Shown here: positions 27,747-37,206 of the stretch, piece after piece
How positions within the stretch are numbered: position 1 is the stretch's first letter
Layout of the letters: each line of letters starts with the position of its first letter
Source: Arenibacter algicola
Lineage (GTDB): Bacteria; Bacteroidota; Bacteroidia; Flavobacteriales; Flavobacteriaceae
DNA length: 64,000 bases
NCBI RefSeq assembly: GCF_018860365.1
Contig: NZ_JAHKPO010000013.1
Location: 310,001 to 374,000, forward strand
Direction of reading: 5' to 3'
Notes under the pieces: model-generated
The model's input: the letters and a program-made list of their open reading frames with translations, nothing else
What the model was told of the DNA's origin: nothing
Database searches by the model: none
Position numbers and translations under genes: made by a program

Positions 27747-28763
27747 ATGAAAAAAGCCATGATTTCCAGGAAGGAACTGTTCTTTCAAGTCGTGCTCCAT
27801 ATCCTGGTGCTGCTTTTCTATTCCTTCGACAAGAACAATCCGGGGATTACCTTTGCCCAGCTGGTTTTCTTTTTGGTCTATACCGTTTTTGCCGCTTTTA
27901 TTACCTACTTCCTAATGCCCAGATTTTTATACCGAAAAAAATATTGGCAGTTTTTGGGATTGGTGGTTTTGGTGTTGTTTGGTGTGATTTGGGCCGAAGA
28001 GCTTTTGGAACTGGTTTTTTATCCAGGAACCAAAAGAGCAAGAATTGTTCCTGGGATTTATTATGCCGTTTTCGATGTTTTGCCGGTAATTGGAATTTTG
28101 TCGGGATTTAAGTTTGCTTGGGATGCCATAAGTTCCCAAAGTGAAGTAGAAAAGTTAAAAATGTCGGCACAGGAAAATGAACTGCAATTTTTAAAATCAC
28201 AGATCAATCCCCATTTTTTGTTCAACAATTTGAACAATCTTTACTCTTATGCCATTGATAATTCCCCAAAAACACCTACCATTATTTTGGAACTTTCTTC
28301 GGTGTTGAGGTATATGTTGTACGACTGCAAGGAAAAATATGTGCCACTGACCAAGGAGATAGAACACCTTAAAAACTATACCCAATTAAGCGAATTGCAG
28401 ATTGAAAATAGGGGAACCGTAGATTTTAAAACAGATATTATAGGGTCCGGATACCGAATTGCGCCGCTAATATTGACCGTATTTGTGGAAAATTCCTTTA
28501 AGCACAGTACCGCTAGTCAATCAGAAGATATTTTTATCAGCGTAGATATCCAAGTATCTGAAAATGGCCTATTACAATTTGAATGCTCCAATTCCTTTCG
28601 GCGTGAAACCAATACTGACGATCTTTCCCATGGCATAGGTCTTCAGAACGTAAAAAAGCGTCTAGGGCTTATTTATCCTGGAGCCCATAGTTTATCAATT
28701 GAGGAAACAGATACCACGTATTCTGTTAAGTTGAACATTGATCTTAATAAGGGAAGCGCATGA
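27747..28763 (+). CDS. Sensor histidine kinase, LytS family
   Basis: A 338-residue membrane kinase. Four hydrophobic segments fill residues ~12-130, followed by a short coiled stretch (SQSEVEKLKMSAQENELQFL) and the His_kinase domain with the phosphorylated His in QINPHFLFNNLNNLYSY (His156) and an ATPase part with VENSFKH and the G box HGIGLQNVKKRL. It has no separate sensor domain, so the signal is probably sensed in or at the membrane. Its stop overlaps the response regulator start by 4 bp, so the pair is translationally coupled. Likely controls the divergent receptor gene. Confidence 0.93.
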   Translation: MKKAMISRKELFFQVVLHILVLLFYSFDKNNPGITFAQLVFFLVYTVFAAFITYFLMPRFLYRKKYWQFLGLVVLVLFGVIWAEELLELVFYPGTKRARIVPGIYYAVFDVLPVIGILSGFKFAWDAISSQSEVEKLKMSAQENELQFLKSQINPHFLFNNLNNLYSYAIDNSPKTPTIILELSSVLRYMLYDCKEKYVPLTKEIEHLKNYTQLSELQIENRGTVDFKTDIIGSGYRIAPLILTVFVENSFKHSTASQSEDIFISVDIQVSENGLLQFECSNSFRRETNTDDLSHGIGLQNVKKRLGLIYPGAHSLSIEETDTTYSVKLNIDLNKGSA

Positions 28764-29467
28764 TCCGTTGCATAATCATAGAGGACCAACCGCCCGCACA
28801 GCGTGTACTACAAAAGTATATAGGTGAAATGAAGAGTTTGGAGCTCAAGGCTACTTTCGCGGATGCCCTCAAGGCCATGGATTATCTAAAAGCGGAAGAG
28901 GTAGACCTTATTTTTTTGGATATCCATTTGCCCAAGATTTCGGGAATGGATTTTTTAAAGACTTTGAACAAGAAACCTCATGTGATATTAACCACGGCCT
29001 TTTCAGAATACGCACTTGAAAGTTATGAATATCAAGTGACGGATTACCTGTTAAAACCATTTTCTTTTGAACGCTTCGTAATGGCCGTTTCCAAAGTTCC
29101 TGCACCTAATTTACAAAGATCTACCGCGGAAAGGGATTTGGAAAGGAAAACAGTTCCAGAGGTGATTTTTATAAAGTCGGGCTACGAGCATCTTAAAATT
29201 GCAGTTGCAGATATTTTTTATATCCAATCCGAAGCGGACTATACCGAAATTTTCACCACTGAAAAAAAACATCTTACCTCCCATTCCTTAAGGTATTGGT
29301 TGCAGACCCTACCATTGGACCAGTTTGCCCAGGTACATAAATCCTATATCGTGAATACACGGCAAATTGTGAAGGTATCTGGAAAGCGTATCATTTTTGA
29401 CAAGGAAACGTATGTGCCTATTGGGCGCGCCTTTAAGGAAGATTTTGTAGAAAAGTACTTGAAGTAA
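28760..29467 (+). CDS. LytTR-family response regulator
   Basis: A 235-residue regulator with an N-terminal receiver (acidic pocket IIIEDQ, phosphoacceptor Asp54 in LIFLDIHLP, conserved Lys in LLKPFSF) and a C-terminal LytTR DNA-binding domain from about residue 135 (VIFIKSGYEHLKIAVADIFYIQSEADYTEI ... LPLDQFAQVHKSYIVN). Partner of the preceding LytS kinase. The expected binding site, a 21-bp-phased direct repeat, is found in the divergent intergenic region at 27616-27645. Confidence 0.94.
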   Translation: MIRCIIIEDQPPAQRVLQKYIGEMKSLELKATFADALKAMDYLKAEEVDLIFLDIHLPKISGMDFLKTLNKKPHVILTTAFSEYALESYEYQVTDYLLKPFSFERFVMAVSKVPAPNLQRSTAERDLERKTVPEVIFIKSGYEHLKIAVADIFYIQSEADYTEIFTTEKKHLTSHSLRYWLQTLPLDQFAQVHKSYIVNTRQIVKVSGKRIIFDKETYVPIGRAFKEDFVEKYLK

Positions 29468-29536
29468 GGGTTAAGGATAGACAATTGTACCTAAAGCTCC
29501 TTAATCATGGCTCCCAAATTACACCTTCAGCTTAAA

Positions 29537-29552
29537 TTGCAATCGATTACAA
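29537..29552. promoter_or_regulatory. LacI-type operator upstream of the lacI-family gene
   Basis: TTGCAATCGATTACAA is a near-perfect palindrome with the central CG typical of LacI-family sites. Its inner 14 bases (29538-29551) are the exact reverse complement of the operator core at 34032-34045. It lies ~200 bp before the regulator start and suggests autoregulation. Confidence 0.75.
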
Positions 29553-29754
29553 TCTAATGGTTAAAATAGTATATCTTGCCAAGGTTATACCTAAACGCTC
29601 TTTAAAAGGAAGGCCTGGTCCAATAGAAGATGGGAAAAGGAATGCGCACCTATTGCATTTATTTCCTTTAATTTTATGCCTGTTTAGGACTAAGTTTGTT
29701 CCCAATTAATAGCTAACAATAGTGATATTGTTTAAGAACCAAGTTAGATAATTC

Positions 29755-30792
29755 ATGAAAAAGAAAACGACCATATACGACATAGCGACAAAACTTGGTC
29801 TCACTGCTGCAACCGTTTCCAGGGCCCTGAACAACAATACCAAAATAAGTGTAAATACTCGCAAGCTGGTTCTGGAGACTGCCTTGGAAATGAATTATGA
29901 GCAGAACAAGTTGGCTTTGGCCCTTAAAAGCGGCAAGAGTTATAATGTAGGCGTTATTGTTCCAAGGATAGATAGTAATTTCTTTTCATCGGTTATACGT
30001 GGTATTGAAGAAGAATTGTACCCTAAGGGTTACCACGTAATAATCTGTCAGACCCACAACCAGGAACATATAGAAAACGAAAAAATAAATTCGCTTGTAA
30101 ATGTGCAGGTGGATGGCATATTAATGTCTATTTCCAATGCCAATCTGGAAGAAAATAAGGGGTTTAACAAACTTCTAAAAAATAAAAAAACGCCTTTGGT
30201 CTTTTTTGATAGGAAGAAGGATATAAAAGGTATCAGTTCAGTAACCATTGATGATTTTAAAGGTGGTTACGATGCTACCAAACATTTGTTGGACCAAGGT
30301 TGTAAGCGTATAGCACACCTATCCAACGATCGGAATTTTGAAATATTTAGGAATAGATATTTGGGTTATAAGCAGGCCTTGGCTGATAATGGAATTGATT
30401 TTGATGAAAGCTTGGTCATTGAGACACAGAGTAACGTTCTTGATGGCAGAAGAGCTGCCCGCCATCTTTTGGATATGAAAACTCCACCAGACGCTATATT
30501 TTCTTCAAGCGATTTCGCTGCTTTGGGAGCTATTCAGGAAATTAAGGAAAGTGGACTTAATATTCCCGAGGATATTTGCGTAGTAGGTTTTTCCAATGAA
30601 CCCTTTACCAGATTTATGGAACTTACTACCATTACGACTGTTGATCAATTTCCGCTGGAAATGGGAAGAACCGCCGCTCAGGTTTTTTTGGAAGAAGTAA
30701 GCAATACTGAGGACACTAAAATAACCAAAAACGTGGTGTTGACACCCCAACTGATTATTAGAAAATCTTCATTAAAACAGAAAGAAGGTTAA
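29755..30792 (+). CDS. LacI-family transcriptional regulator
   Basis: A 345-residue repressor. The N-terminal helix-turn-helix is clear (TIYDIATKLGLTAATVSRALNNNTKISVNTR, residues ~4-35), with the hinge helix near residue 50, followed by a periplasmic-binding-protein-like sugar-sensing domain (VGVIVPRIDSNFFSSVIRGIE ... VQVDGILMSIS ... DAIFSSSDFAALGAI ... TTVDQFPLEMGRTAAQVFLEE). Two operators with the same 14-bp core flank its regulon: one at 29537 ahead of this gene, one at 34032 ahead of the uxaB gene. It therefore most likely represses the hexuronate genes and itself, with a uronate pathway intermediate as inducer (inference). Confidence 0.93.
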   Translation: MKKKTTIYDIATKLGLTAATVSRALNNNTKISVNTRKLVLETALEMNYEQNKLALALKSGKSYNVGVIVPRIDSNFFSSVIRGIEEELYPKGYHVIICQTHNQEHIENEKINSLVNVQVDGILMSISNANLEENKGFNKLLKNKKTPLVFFDRKKDIKGISSVTIDDFKGGYDATKHLLDQGCKRIAHLSNDRNFEIFRNRYLGYKQALADNGIDFDESLVIETQSNVLDGRRAARHLLDMKTPPDAIFSSSDFAALGAIQEIKESGLNIPEDICVVGFSNEPFTRFMELTTITTVDQFPLEMGRTAAQVFLEEVSNTEDTKITKNVVLTPQLIIRKSSLKQKEG

Positions 30793-30819
30793 AGAAATTA
30801 TTTAAATTCTTCAACCTTC
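30784..30819. terminator. Terminator between convergent lacI-type and uxaA genes
   Basis: Stem GAAGGTTAAAGAA (30784-30796) and TTCTTCAACCTTC (30807-30819) with one mismatch; the 5' arm includes the regulator's stop codon. T/A-rich on the downstream side. Confidence 0.65.
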
Positions 30820-30855
30820 CATTATTTTATAATTAGGGCAATTGTCTAACAAATA

Positions 30856-32466
30856 TTATAAAGACACTCCTCTACGCCAAGGAATAAAATCATTTTGATT
30901 TAATAATTTGGCTTTGGTCTGAATTTTTCCACTGGCCACTTCGATTATAAAGTCCAACATTTCTCCTGCCATTTCTTCAATCGTTTTTTCACCCCGTATT
31001 ACCGCTCCGGTTTCAATATCAATAATATCGGGCATTCTTTCCATTAGTTCCGTATTGGAGGATACTTTAATAATAGGAGCAATAGGATTTCCTGTTGGTG
31101 TTCCCAATCCTGTAGTAAACAGAACTATGTTGGCACCTGAACCTACCATGGCCGTAGTACTTTCCACATCGTTTCCGGGAGTACACAATAGGTTAAGGCC
31201 GGGTTTGGTAATGTATTCGCCATAATCCAAAACATCTTGAATAGGGGAGGTGCCTCCTTTCTTGGCAGCTCCTGCAGATTTCATGGCATCGGTAATTAAG
31301 CCGTCCTTAATATTTCCTGGCGAAGGGTTCATGTCAAAACCAGAACCTGCGTCTACAACAGATTTTTCGTAGGCCTTCATTAACTTTAGAAACTTCTGGC
31401 CCTTATCGTCTTCAACACATCTATTTACCAATTCCTGTTCTACACCACATAGTTCCGGAAATTCTGATAGTATGGCCGTACCATTAAGTGCTGCCAATAA
31501 ATCTGAAACGGCCCCCAAGGTGGGATTTGCGGATATACCTGAAAATCCATCCGATCCCCCACATTCCAGGCCAACCCGTAATTTGGACAACGGAGCAGGT
31601 CTACGTACTGCATTATTGGCCTTTTTAATGGCTTCAAAGGACTCTTTGACAATGGCCGATAACATCTCATCCACCGTACCCATTTGCTGTTGTTCAAATA
31701 TGAGTACAGGTTTGTTCAAGTTGGGATTTATGGTGTGCAAAGCTTCTTTAAAAACACTTATTTGAAGGTTTTGGCAACCCAAGCTCAATACGGTGGCGCC
31801 AGCCACATTTGGGTTATTTACATAGCCTGCCAGTAATTTGGCCAAACTTTCGGAATCTTGCCTTATGCCGCCACAACCCCCTGGGTGGGTTATAAATTTT
31901 ACATCAATATTGTCAAATACATTACTGGAATTGTTTTCAACGGAAGCTTCTTCCGCAGTGTTGTTCACCAAGGAACGAAGCAACATTTGATGTGGATTCA
32001 CTTTTTGTTTTAAAAGCTCCTTTTCAAAAACTTCCTTTAAGATTTCGATGTTCCTGTTTTCACAAAAAACCAAGGGGAAAAATAGCCATACATTTTCGGT
32101 ACCTACCTGTCCGTCTTCACGATGGTACCCTAAGAATGTTCGATCCTTCCACTTCTCCACATTGGGGGCGGTCCAACCTATGGTTTCCGTTTTTCCAAAA
32201 ACTTTTTCGCTCTGGTGCTTAACATTTTCTGTAGTTAAAACATCTCCTTTTTCTATGACACCATTGGCGCTTCCTACGAGTACACCGTACATAAAGATAA
32301 GGTCTCCGGATTCAAATTTTTGCAGGGCAATTTTATGCTTTAATTTGATATCGGATATCACAGTAATTTCCTCACCTTCAAATGATATTACTTCCCCTGC
32401 CTTTAAATTAACCAAAGCAACTGCAACGTTGTCCGATGAATTTACCTTTATAATTTTACTTTTCAT
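30856..32466 (-). CDS. uxaA: Altronate dehydratase
   Basis: A 536-residue protein covering the full UxaA length: N-terminal SAF domain (residues ~1-95, VALVNLKAGEVISFEGEEITV ... GDVLTTENVKH) and a C-terminal catalytic domain with conserved Cys-containing stretches THPGGCGG, LSLGCQNLQ, GLECGGSDGFSGI and LLCTPGNDVE. It dehydrates D-altronate to 2-keto-3-deoxygluconate in the cytoplasm, the third step of D-galacturonate breakdown. It is the last gene of the minus-strand uxaB-uxaA unit (34-bp gap) controlled by the operator at 34032. Uronate isomerase (uxaC) and KDG kinase are not in the window. Confidence 0.93.
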   Translation of the reverse strand: MKSKIIKVNSSDNVAVALVNLKAGEVISFEGEEITVISDIKLKHKIALQKFESGDLIFMYGVLVGSANGVIEKGDVLTTENVKHQSEKVFGKTETIGWTAPNVEKWKDRTFLGYHREDGQVGTENVWLFFPLVFCENRNIEILKEVFEKELLKQKVNPHQMLLRSLVNNTAEEASVENNSSNVFDNIDVKFITHPGGCGGIRQDSESLAKLLAGYVNNPNVAGATVLSLGCQNLQISVFKEALHTINPNLNKPVLIFEQQQMGTVDEMLSAIVKESFEAIKKANNAVRRPAPLSKLRVGLECGGSDGFSGISANPTLGAVSDLLAALNGTAILSEFPELCGVEQELVNRCVEDDKGQKFLKLMKAYEKSVVDAGSGFDMNPSPGNIKDGLITDAMKSAGAAKKGGTSPIQDVLDYGEYITKPGLNLLCTPGNDVESTTAMVGSGANIVLFTTGLGTPTGNPIAPIIKVSSNTELMERMPDIIDIETGAVIRGEKTIEEMAGEMLDFIIEVASGKIQTKAKLLNQNDFIPWRRGVSL

Positions 32467-32500
32467 TTTATCTTCCTCTTATAAGTTTTACTCTAATGGT

Positions 32501-33946
32501 TTAAAACCTTTTACTGTAATTGGCAAAGCCTACTTCAATACCATTTGCATCAATTTCTTCCAAAGCTAGGGCAACTGCTTCGGTGAGATTTTCCACCTGG
32601 GTTAAGTCCTCCCCCCAATACGATGTATTGCTCAAGGTTTTTTTGGCGATTTCCAAATAATTATTGGATTTCCAGATTTGTGCAAATGCCTCCACTATGT
32701 CAGCACTATCATTTACTGGTAAATCCGCGCCCTTCCAGGTTCCCTTATAAAATCGGATTAAGGCCGCGAAGGCGAAGGTTAGGTTTGTTGGTAATTTTTT
32801 GTGGATGTCTATGTATTCCAATAAGCTTGGCAATACCCTCACCTTAAATTTTGAAATTGAATTTAACGCAATACTGGATAAGTTATGAATAATAAACGGA
32901 TTTCTAAATCGGTCTAAAACCTCTTCCGCAAAGCTGTCCAGCTCTTCTTTTCCCATAGGAAGCGTATGGTTTATTTCATTAAAAATGGCATCATTCACAA
33001 ACTTGCCGGTAAAGGCGTTATCCACGGTTTGTTTTACCGTTGTATTCCCATATAAAAGGGAAAATGGTACCATTGAGGTATGTGCACCGTTTAATATTCG
33101 GACCTTCCTAGTTCTATAGGGCTGCATATCCTTTACAATCTTAACGTCCAGATCCGTTTTATGAAAAGGTAATTTTTCTTTAAGCTTATCCTCTCCTTCA
33201 ATGACCCAAAGTAGAAATGTTTCCGCAGCTACTATTAAATTGTCCTTATAGGATAGTTGGGCATTGTAATCTTCAATTTCATCCTTTGGGTATCCCGGTA
33301 CTATACGGTCTACCAAGGTGTTATGGAATGTGGAATTTGTGGTAAGCCAGGTTTTAAAGTCTTGGCCCAGTTTCCAGTCATCGGAGTATTTCAATACTAT
33401 TTCCTTGAGTGTATCAGAATTATAATTGATTAGCTCACAAGGAATTATAGTTAGGCCTTTATTGGCATCGCCTTTAAAATGTTTGAAACGTTCATACAAT
33501 AGCACCGTTAATTTAGCGGGAAATGAACTTGGTGGCTGCATATCCAATGTGTCTGTGGCAACATAAGCTATACCGGCTTCCGTAGTATTGGAAATAATAA
33601 ACTGAAGTTCCTCTTCCTTGGCCAAACTTAAGTAGTCCTTGAAATTGCTGTAAGGGTCAATACCTTTTACAATATTGGTAATAAGCTCTTTATGCTGTAT
33701 TTCCTTACCTTTCTGTATTCCTTTCAAAAACAGGGTATAAAGTCCATCTTGCTCATTAAGCATTTTTACCAAACCTTTTTCAATAGGTTGGACCACCGCA
33801 ATCCCGGCATCAAAATTAGCTTTCTGATTTAATTTTTGGAAAGCAAAATCCACAAATGCCCTTAAAAAGTTTCCTTCCCCAAATTGTACGATCTTAATTG
33901 GTGGGGTCGACTCTAAATTGGTGTTTTTTCTGTTTAATGGTTGCAT
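32501..33946 (-). CDS. uxaB: Tagaturonate reductase
   Basis: A 481-residue member of the mannitol dehydrogenase family. N-terminal Rossmann part with VQFGEGNFLRAFVDFAFQKLN, then FIISNTTEAGIAY, and the C-terminal catalytic part with VRILNGAHTSMVP, the Lys/Asn/His region typical of UxaB/UxuB/MtlD. The length and the pairing with uxaA favour tagaturonate reductase (D-tagaturonate to D-altronate, NADH) over fructuronate reductase. First gene of the unit; an almost ideal Bacteroidota promoter with an overlapping LacI operator lies 85-130 bp upstream. Confidence 0.92.
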   Translation of the reverse strand: MQPLNRKNTNLESTPPIKIVQFGEGNFLRAFVDFAFQKLNQKANFDAGIAVVQPIEKGLVKMLNEQDGLYTLFLKGIQKGKEIQHKELITNIVKGIDPYSNFKDYLSLAKEEELQFIISNTTEAGIAYVATDTLDMQPPSSFPAKLTVLLYERFKHFKGDANKGLTIIPCELINYNSDTLKEIVLKYSDDWKLGQDFKTWLTTNSTFHNTLVDRIVPGYPKDEIEDYNAQLSYKDNLIVAAETFLLWVIEGEDKLKEKLPFHKTDLDVKIVKDMQPYRTRKVRILNGAHTSMVPFSLLYGNTTVKQTVDNAFTGKFVNDAIFNEINHTLPMGKEELDSFAEEVLDRFRNPFIIHNLSSIALNSISKFKVRVLPSLLEYIDIHKKLPTNLTFAFAALIRFYKGTWKGADLPVNDSADIVEAFAQIWKSNNYLEIAKKTLSNTSYWGEDLTQVENLTEAVALALEEIDANGIEVGFANYSKRF

Positions 33947-34031
33947 ATTACTTTTTTAAAATGTTATTATGTCTTGAACCGATTATCCTATTGGATGCAC
34001 TTAAGCTTTTATAATCATATCCATGCAATAA

Positions 34032-34075
34032 TGTAATCGATTGCACAAATGTAGTGGAAATTATTTTATATCCAA
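34032..34075 (-). promoter_or_regulatory. uxaB promoter with LacI-type operator
   Basis: On the minus strand the -33 box TTG (34075-34073) is followed by exactly 19 bases and the -7 box TACATTTG (34053-34046), matching the Bacteroidota consensus TTG-N19-TAnnTTTG. Directly downstream lies TGCAATCGATTACA (34045-34032), the same 14-bp core as the operator before the LacI-family gene. A repressor there would cover the start site. Confidence 0.8.
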
Positions 34076-34266
34076 TTTTTTCCATCTTGGTTCTAATAGT
34101 TTTATTTTGATTTAAGGTGATTTGAGCCAAGAAAATAAAAGGTATTTAGCTTGAGGCTCTTCCCAAGTGCCAACTGTCCACAGGACTTGATTGTCGCTCT
34201 TGGGTCTTTTCAACACCAGTGTATTTAACGGAGGCAGTTAATTCCTATTTCAAAATCAGTTCCCAT

Positions 34267-35310
34267 CTATAATTCCACGACCCTCTTTTCCTTGTTGCTT
34301 TTCAGAGCCGCCTCGATTATTTTTATAACGTTCATGCCGTCTGTTGCGGAGACTGGGACCGACTTGTTATTTCTTAAAGCTTGGTAGATACCTTCGTAAT
34401 ACGCCATATAGTCCCCATTTAAAGTTGGGACGTATTCCTTGATAATTTTACCATCCTTTTCTGTATGCAACATTCCTTTTTCTTTTTCCGGTTCTGCTCC
34501 CCAGTTTTGTGTACCTGGTGTTTTTTCTGCCTGAAGGGCAGCCTCCTGTACATCGGCTTTGGATTTTATAAAAGAGCCTTTGGTTCCGTGAAGAATATTT
34601 CCAGGCAAAGCCTCACGAACGTAATAGCTGGATTTCAATATTACCCTATGGTTGTTATAGAACAATTTTACATCAAAATAATCCCCTACTTTGGAATTGG
34701 GGCGAAAGGTGTCCAGATCACCGAAGACGGCATTTGGCATACCAAACAACATCAAAGCCTGATCTATCAAATGTGAACCCAAGTCATATATACTTCCAAC
34801 GGCGGCCGTGGGTATTTCCTTATGAACCTTGTAACTCAGCCCTGGGTCATAACGATCATAATGGATTTCCGCCTCTACAATATTTCCTAGCCAGCCCTCA
34901 TCCATTACTTTTTTTACCGTCTTAAAATCACTGTCATATCTTCTATTGTGATACACAGAAAGTGTTACCTTTTTCTCCTTGGCCAATTGGATCAATTCTT
35001 CCGCCTGTGCTACGGTAGCCGTAAAGGGCTTTTCTACAATTACGTTTTTCCCTGAATTTATGGCCTGTTTGGTAAAATCATAATGCGTTACACTTGGTGT
35101 ATTTACCACTACCAATTCTATATTTTTATCTGCCAACAATTCCTCCAAGGTGCGGAAGGTTTTTATATTTGGATATTTGGCCTGGGCGTTGTTCTTGGTT
35201 CTCTCCCAAACTCCGTATAAATTAAATCCGGGATGTACTTCAATGAAGGGGGCGTGAAAAACGAATCCACTCATTCCAAAAGAGCATAAGGCTGTATTTA
35301 TGGGTTTCAT
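34267..35310 (-). CDS. Gfo/Idh/MocA-family oxidoreductase
   Basis: A 347-residue cytosolic NAD(P)-dependent oxidoreductase. The Rossmann start is modified (INTALCSFGMSGFVFHAPFI, with FGMSG in the place of GxGxxG), followed by EKPFTATVAQAEELI (the family's conserved EKP) and a C-terminal sheet with YDLGSHLIDQALMLFG (conserved His for proton transfer). Closest in style to the YdgJ/YhhX-like group. It lies between the TRAP transporter and uxaB on the same strand, 157 bp after the transporter, so it may oxidise or interconvert a sugar or uronate delivered by it. No operator core was seen right before it. Confidence 0.88.
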   Translation of the reverse strand: MKPINTALCSFGMSGFVFHAPFIEVHPGFNLYGVWERTKNNAQAKYPNIKTFRTLEELLADKNIELVVVNTPSVTHYDFTKQAINSGKNVIVEKPFTATVAQAEELIQLAKEKKVTLSVYHNRRYDSDFKTVKKVMDEGWLGNIVEAEIHYDRYDPGLSYKVHKEIPTAAVGSIYDLGSHLIDQALMLFGMPNAVFGDLDTFRPNSKVGDYFDVKLFYNNHRVILKSSYYVREALPGNILHGTKGSFIKSKADVQEAALQAEKTPGTQNWGAEPEKEKGMLHTEKDGKIIKEYVPTLNGDYMAYYEGIYQALRNNKSVPVSATDGMNVIKIIEAALKSNKEKRVVEL

Positions 35311-35466
35311 AGGCTTAATTTTAAGTATATTAATTTATAGGTTTTAGATAATAACCGACTAAGAAATTATCCTTTGTAAAAATTTTATGTTTCATTTAGG
35401 GGCCTGAAATATCAATTTTCCTTCAATTTTAAAACAAGGTTTGAACCTTATCTGACTGTTTAAAAA

Positions 35467-36741
35467 TCAATCGATAAACAAGTTTGGCAATGCTAAGGAG
35501 AACCACGGAAATAACGTAACTAAAATCAGCACCAAAAAGCTTACCAACAAAAATGGTAGACCAGCTTTACTTACTGCACCAATGGAAATTTTTCCAATAC
35601 TGGAAGCCACAAAAAGGCAAACCCCCACAGGAGGAGTTGTTAATCCTATAATTAAATTGAGAACGGCTATCACGGCAAAGTGGATCGGGTCCACATCCAC
35701 GGCAACCGCCACTTTTAAAAGGATTGGAAAAAGTATCAATAAGGCGGCAATGGTCTCCATAAAGGTGCCTACCACGATCAATAGCAGATTGATCAGAAGT
35801 AAGACTACATATTTATTGTCCGAAAACCCCAAGATTTCCTTGGATATCTCTTGTGGAATTTGCTCTGTAATCAAGATATAGCCAAAAAGGTTGGCAAAAC
35901 CCACCAAGACCATAAGGGAGGCCGAAGTCTTCATGCTGTCCAGGATAATGACCTGTGTGTTTTTCAAATTCAATTTTTTATACACGAATTTGCCAATAAT
36001 CATAGCATAGACTACAGCGATAATCGAGGCCTCAGTTGGCGTAAATATTCCGCCCACAATTCCATATAGGATAATAAAGGTCATCAACAACGACCAAAAG
36101 GTATCCACAAAACTGCGTGCTACATCCCTTAGGCTACTGCGCTTATGTTTTGGGTATTTTTTTCGCTTGGATATAAAATAGGCGGTAAACATAAGACCAA
36201 CGCCCAATAACAATCCAGGGAGTGCTCCTGCCAAAAACAATTTCCCTACGGACAGGCCGCTCAAGGTTGCGGCGATGATCATGGGCACGCTGGGGGGAAT
36301 TATGGGCCCTATGGTGGAGGAAGCTGCTGTAACAGCACATGAAAAGTCCGTATCGTAACCTTCCTTTTTCATAGCAGGGATCATAATGGAGCCCATACTG
36401 GCCGTATCCGAAATGGCCGTACCGGAAATTCCTGCAAAAAGCATTGAAGCACCAATATTGACCAAGGAAAGTCCACCGCGAATATGACCTAAAAGATGGT
36501 TGCAGAACTTAATTATTTTTTCAGTGAGCCCACCTTGGTTCATCAGATTTCCAGCAAGTATAAATCCAGGAACACTGAGCAGTACAAAGACATCTATGCC
36601 CGAGTACATTTTCATGGGTACAATGATCAAAGGAACCCCTTTGATAACCAAATAGCTTAAACAGGCAAGTCCCAAGGCAAAGGCAATAGGAAAGCGAAGT
36701 ATCAGACCAAGAATAAAAACGACAACGAGTATCCAAATCAT
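35467..36741 (-). CDS. dctM: TRAP transporter large permease (DctM/SiaM type)
   Basis: A 424-residue membrane protein with about 12 hydrophobic segments along its whole length, starting at MIWILVVVFILGLILRFPIAFALGL. Family signatures: PGFILAGNLMNQGGLT, GISGTAISDTASMGSIMIPAMKKEGY and ASSTIGPIIPPSVPMII, which form the ion- and substrate-binding core. It overlaps the small permease gene by 4 bp (ATGA-type junction). Works with DctP and DctQ as a sodium-driven solute importer; the neighbouring uxaAB genes make a hexuronate the likely cargo. Confidence 0.94.
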   Translation of the reverse strand: MIWILVVVFILGLILRFPIAFALGLACLSYLVIKGVPLIIVPMKMYSGIDVFVLLSVPGFILAGNLMNQGGLTEKIIKFCNHLLGHIRGGLSLVNIGASMLFAGISGTAISDTASMGSIMIPAMKKEGYDTDFSCAVTAASSTIGPIIPPSVPMIIAATLSGLSVGKLFLAGALPGLLLGVGLMFTAYFISKRKKYPKHKRSSLRDVARSFVDTFWSLLMTFIILYGIVGGIFTPTEASIIAVVYAMIIGKFVYKKLNLKNTQVIILDSMKTSASLMVLVGFANLFGYILITEQIPQEISKEILGFSDNKYVVLLLINLLLIVVGTFMETIAALLILFPILLKVAVAVDVDPIHFAVIAVLNLIIGLTTPPVGVCLFVASSIGKISIGAVSKAGLPFLLVSFLVLILVTLFPWFSLALPNLFID

Positions 36742-37202
36742 GGTCTAGAATTTTTCATAATTTTCATAATTTTTCTAAGGAGATAATAACTTATTGATGT
36801 AGACATTATAAAGATGCTAAAGAAGGCTATACCCATATTGAAGCCCATACTAGGGGATTTTTCAGGTATTCCCAAAATCACGAATTTAATGGCGTATATG
36901 GCCATAACCACAAAAAGAATTAGGGTAATTGAGGGTACTGCCAAGTTTAATGTTTTTTTGATCCTTTCTGGAAAACGCTCGTAAAACATGTCCAAATGCA
37001 CGTAAAATTCATTCTTCATGGCCAGACCTGCGGCGAACGACATGGCATAAATAAAGAAAAGACGTGAGGCCTCCTCTGTCCAAGGTGGGGTGTTAATGGG
37101 AGTAAAACGACAGATTATTTGAAGCAGCACAGTAAACAACAGGCCATATGTACTTAATAAGGTCCCCATTTTAAGCAGGCGGCCAATGGTTTTATTTAAC
37201 AT
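36738..37202 (-). CDS. dctQ: TRAP transporter small permease (DctQ type)
   Basis: A 154-residue protein with four membrane segments and the DctQ motif PPWTEEASRLFFIYAMSFAAGLAMKNEFYVHLD (conserved WTEE and the Arg-Leu after it). The frame is open further upstream (to 37289), but the ATG at 37202 is chosen because it lies 4 bp after the dctP stop and gives the normal family length; the longer version would overlap dctP and add a charged non-family tail. Partner of DctM, which starts within its stop codon. Confidence 0.9.
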   Translation of the reverse strand: MLNKTIGRLLKMGTLLSTYGLLFTVLLQIICRFTPINTPPWTEEASRLFFIYAMSFAAGLAMKNEFYVHLDMFYERFPERIKKTLNLAVPSITLILFVVMAIYAIKFVILGIPEKSPSMGFNMGIAFFSIFIMSTSISYYLLRKIMKIMKNSRP

Positions 37203-37206
37203 CGTT

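Noticed and set aside
27740-28111. 123-codon frame overlapping the histidine kinase start
   Set aside because: Frame-shifted reading of the kinase transmembrane region; the kinase frame has all conserved motifs.
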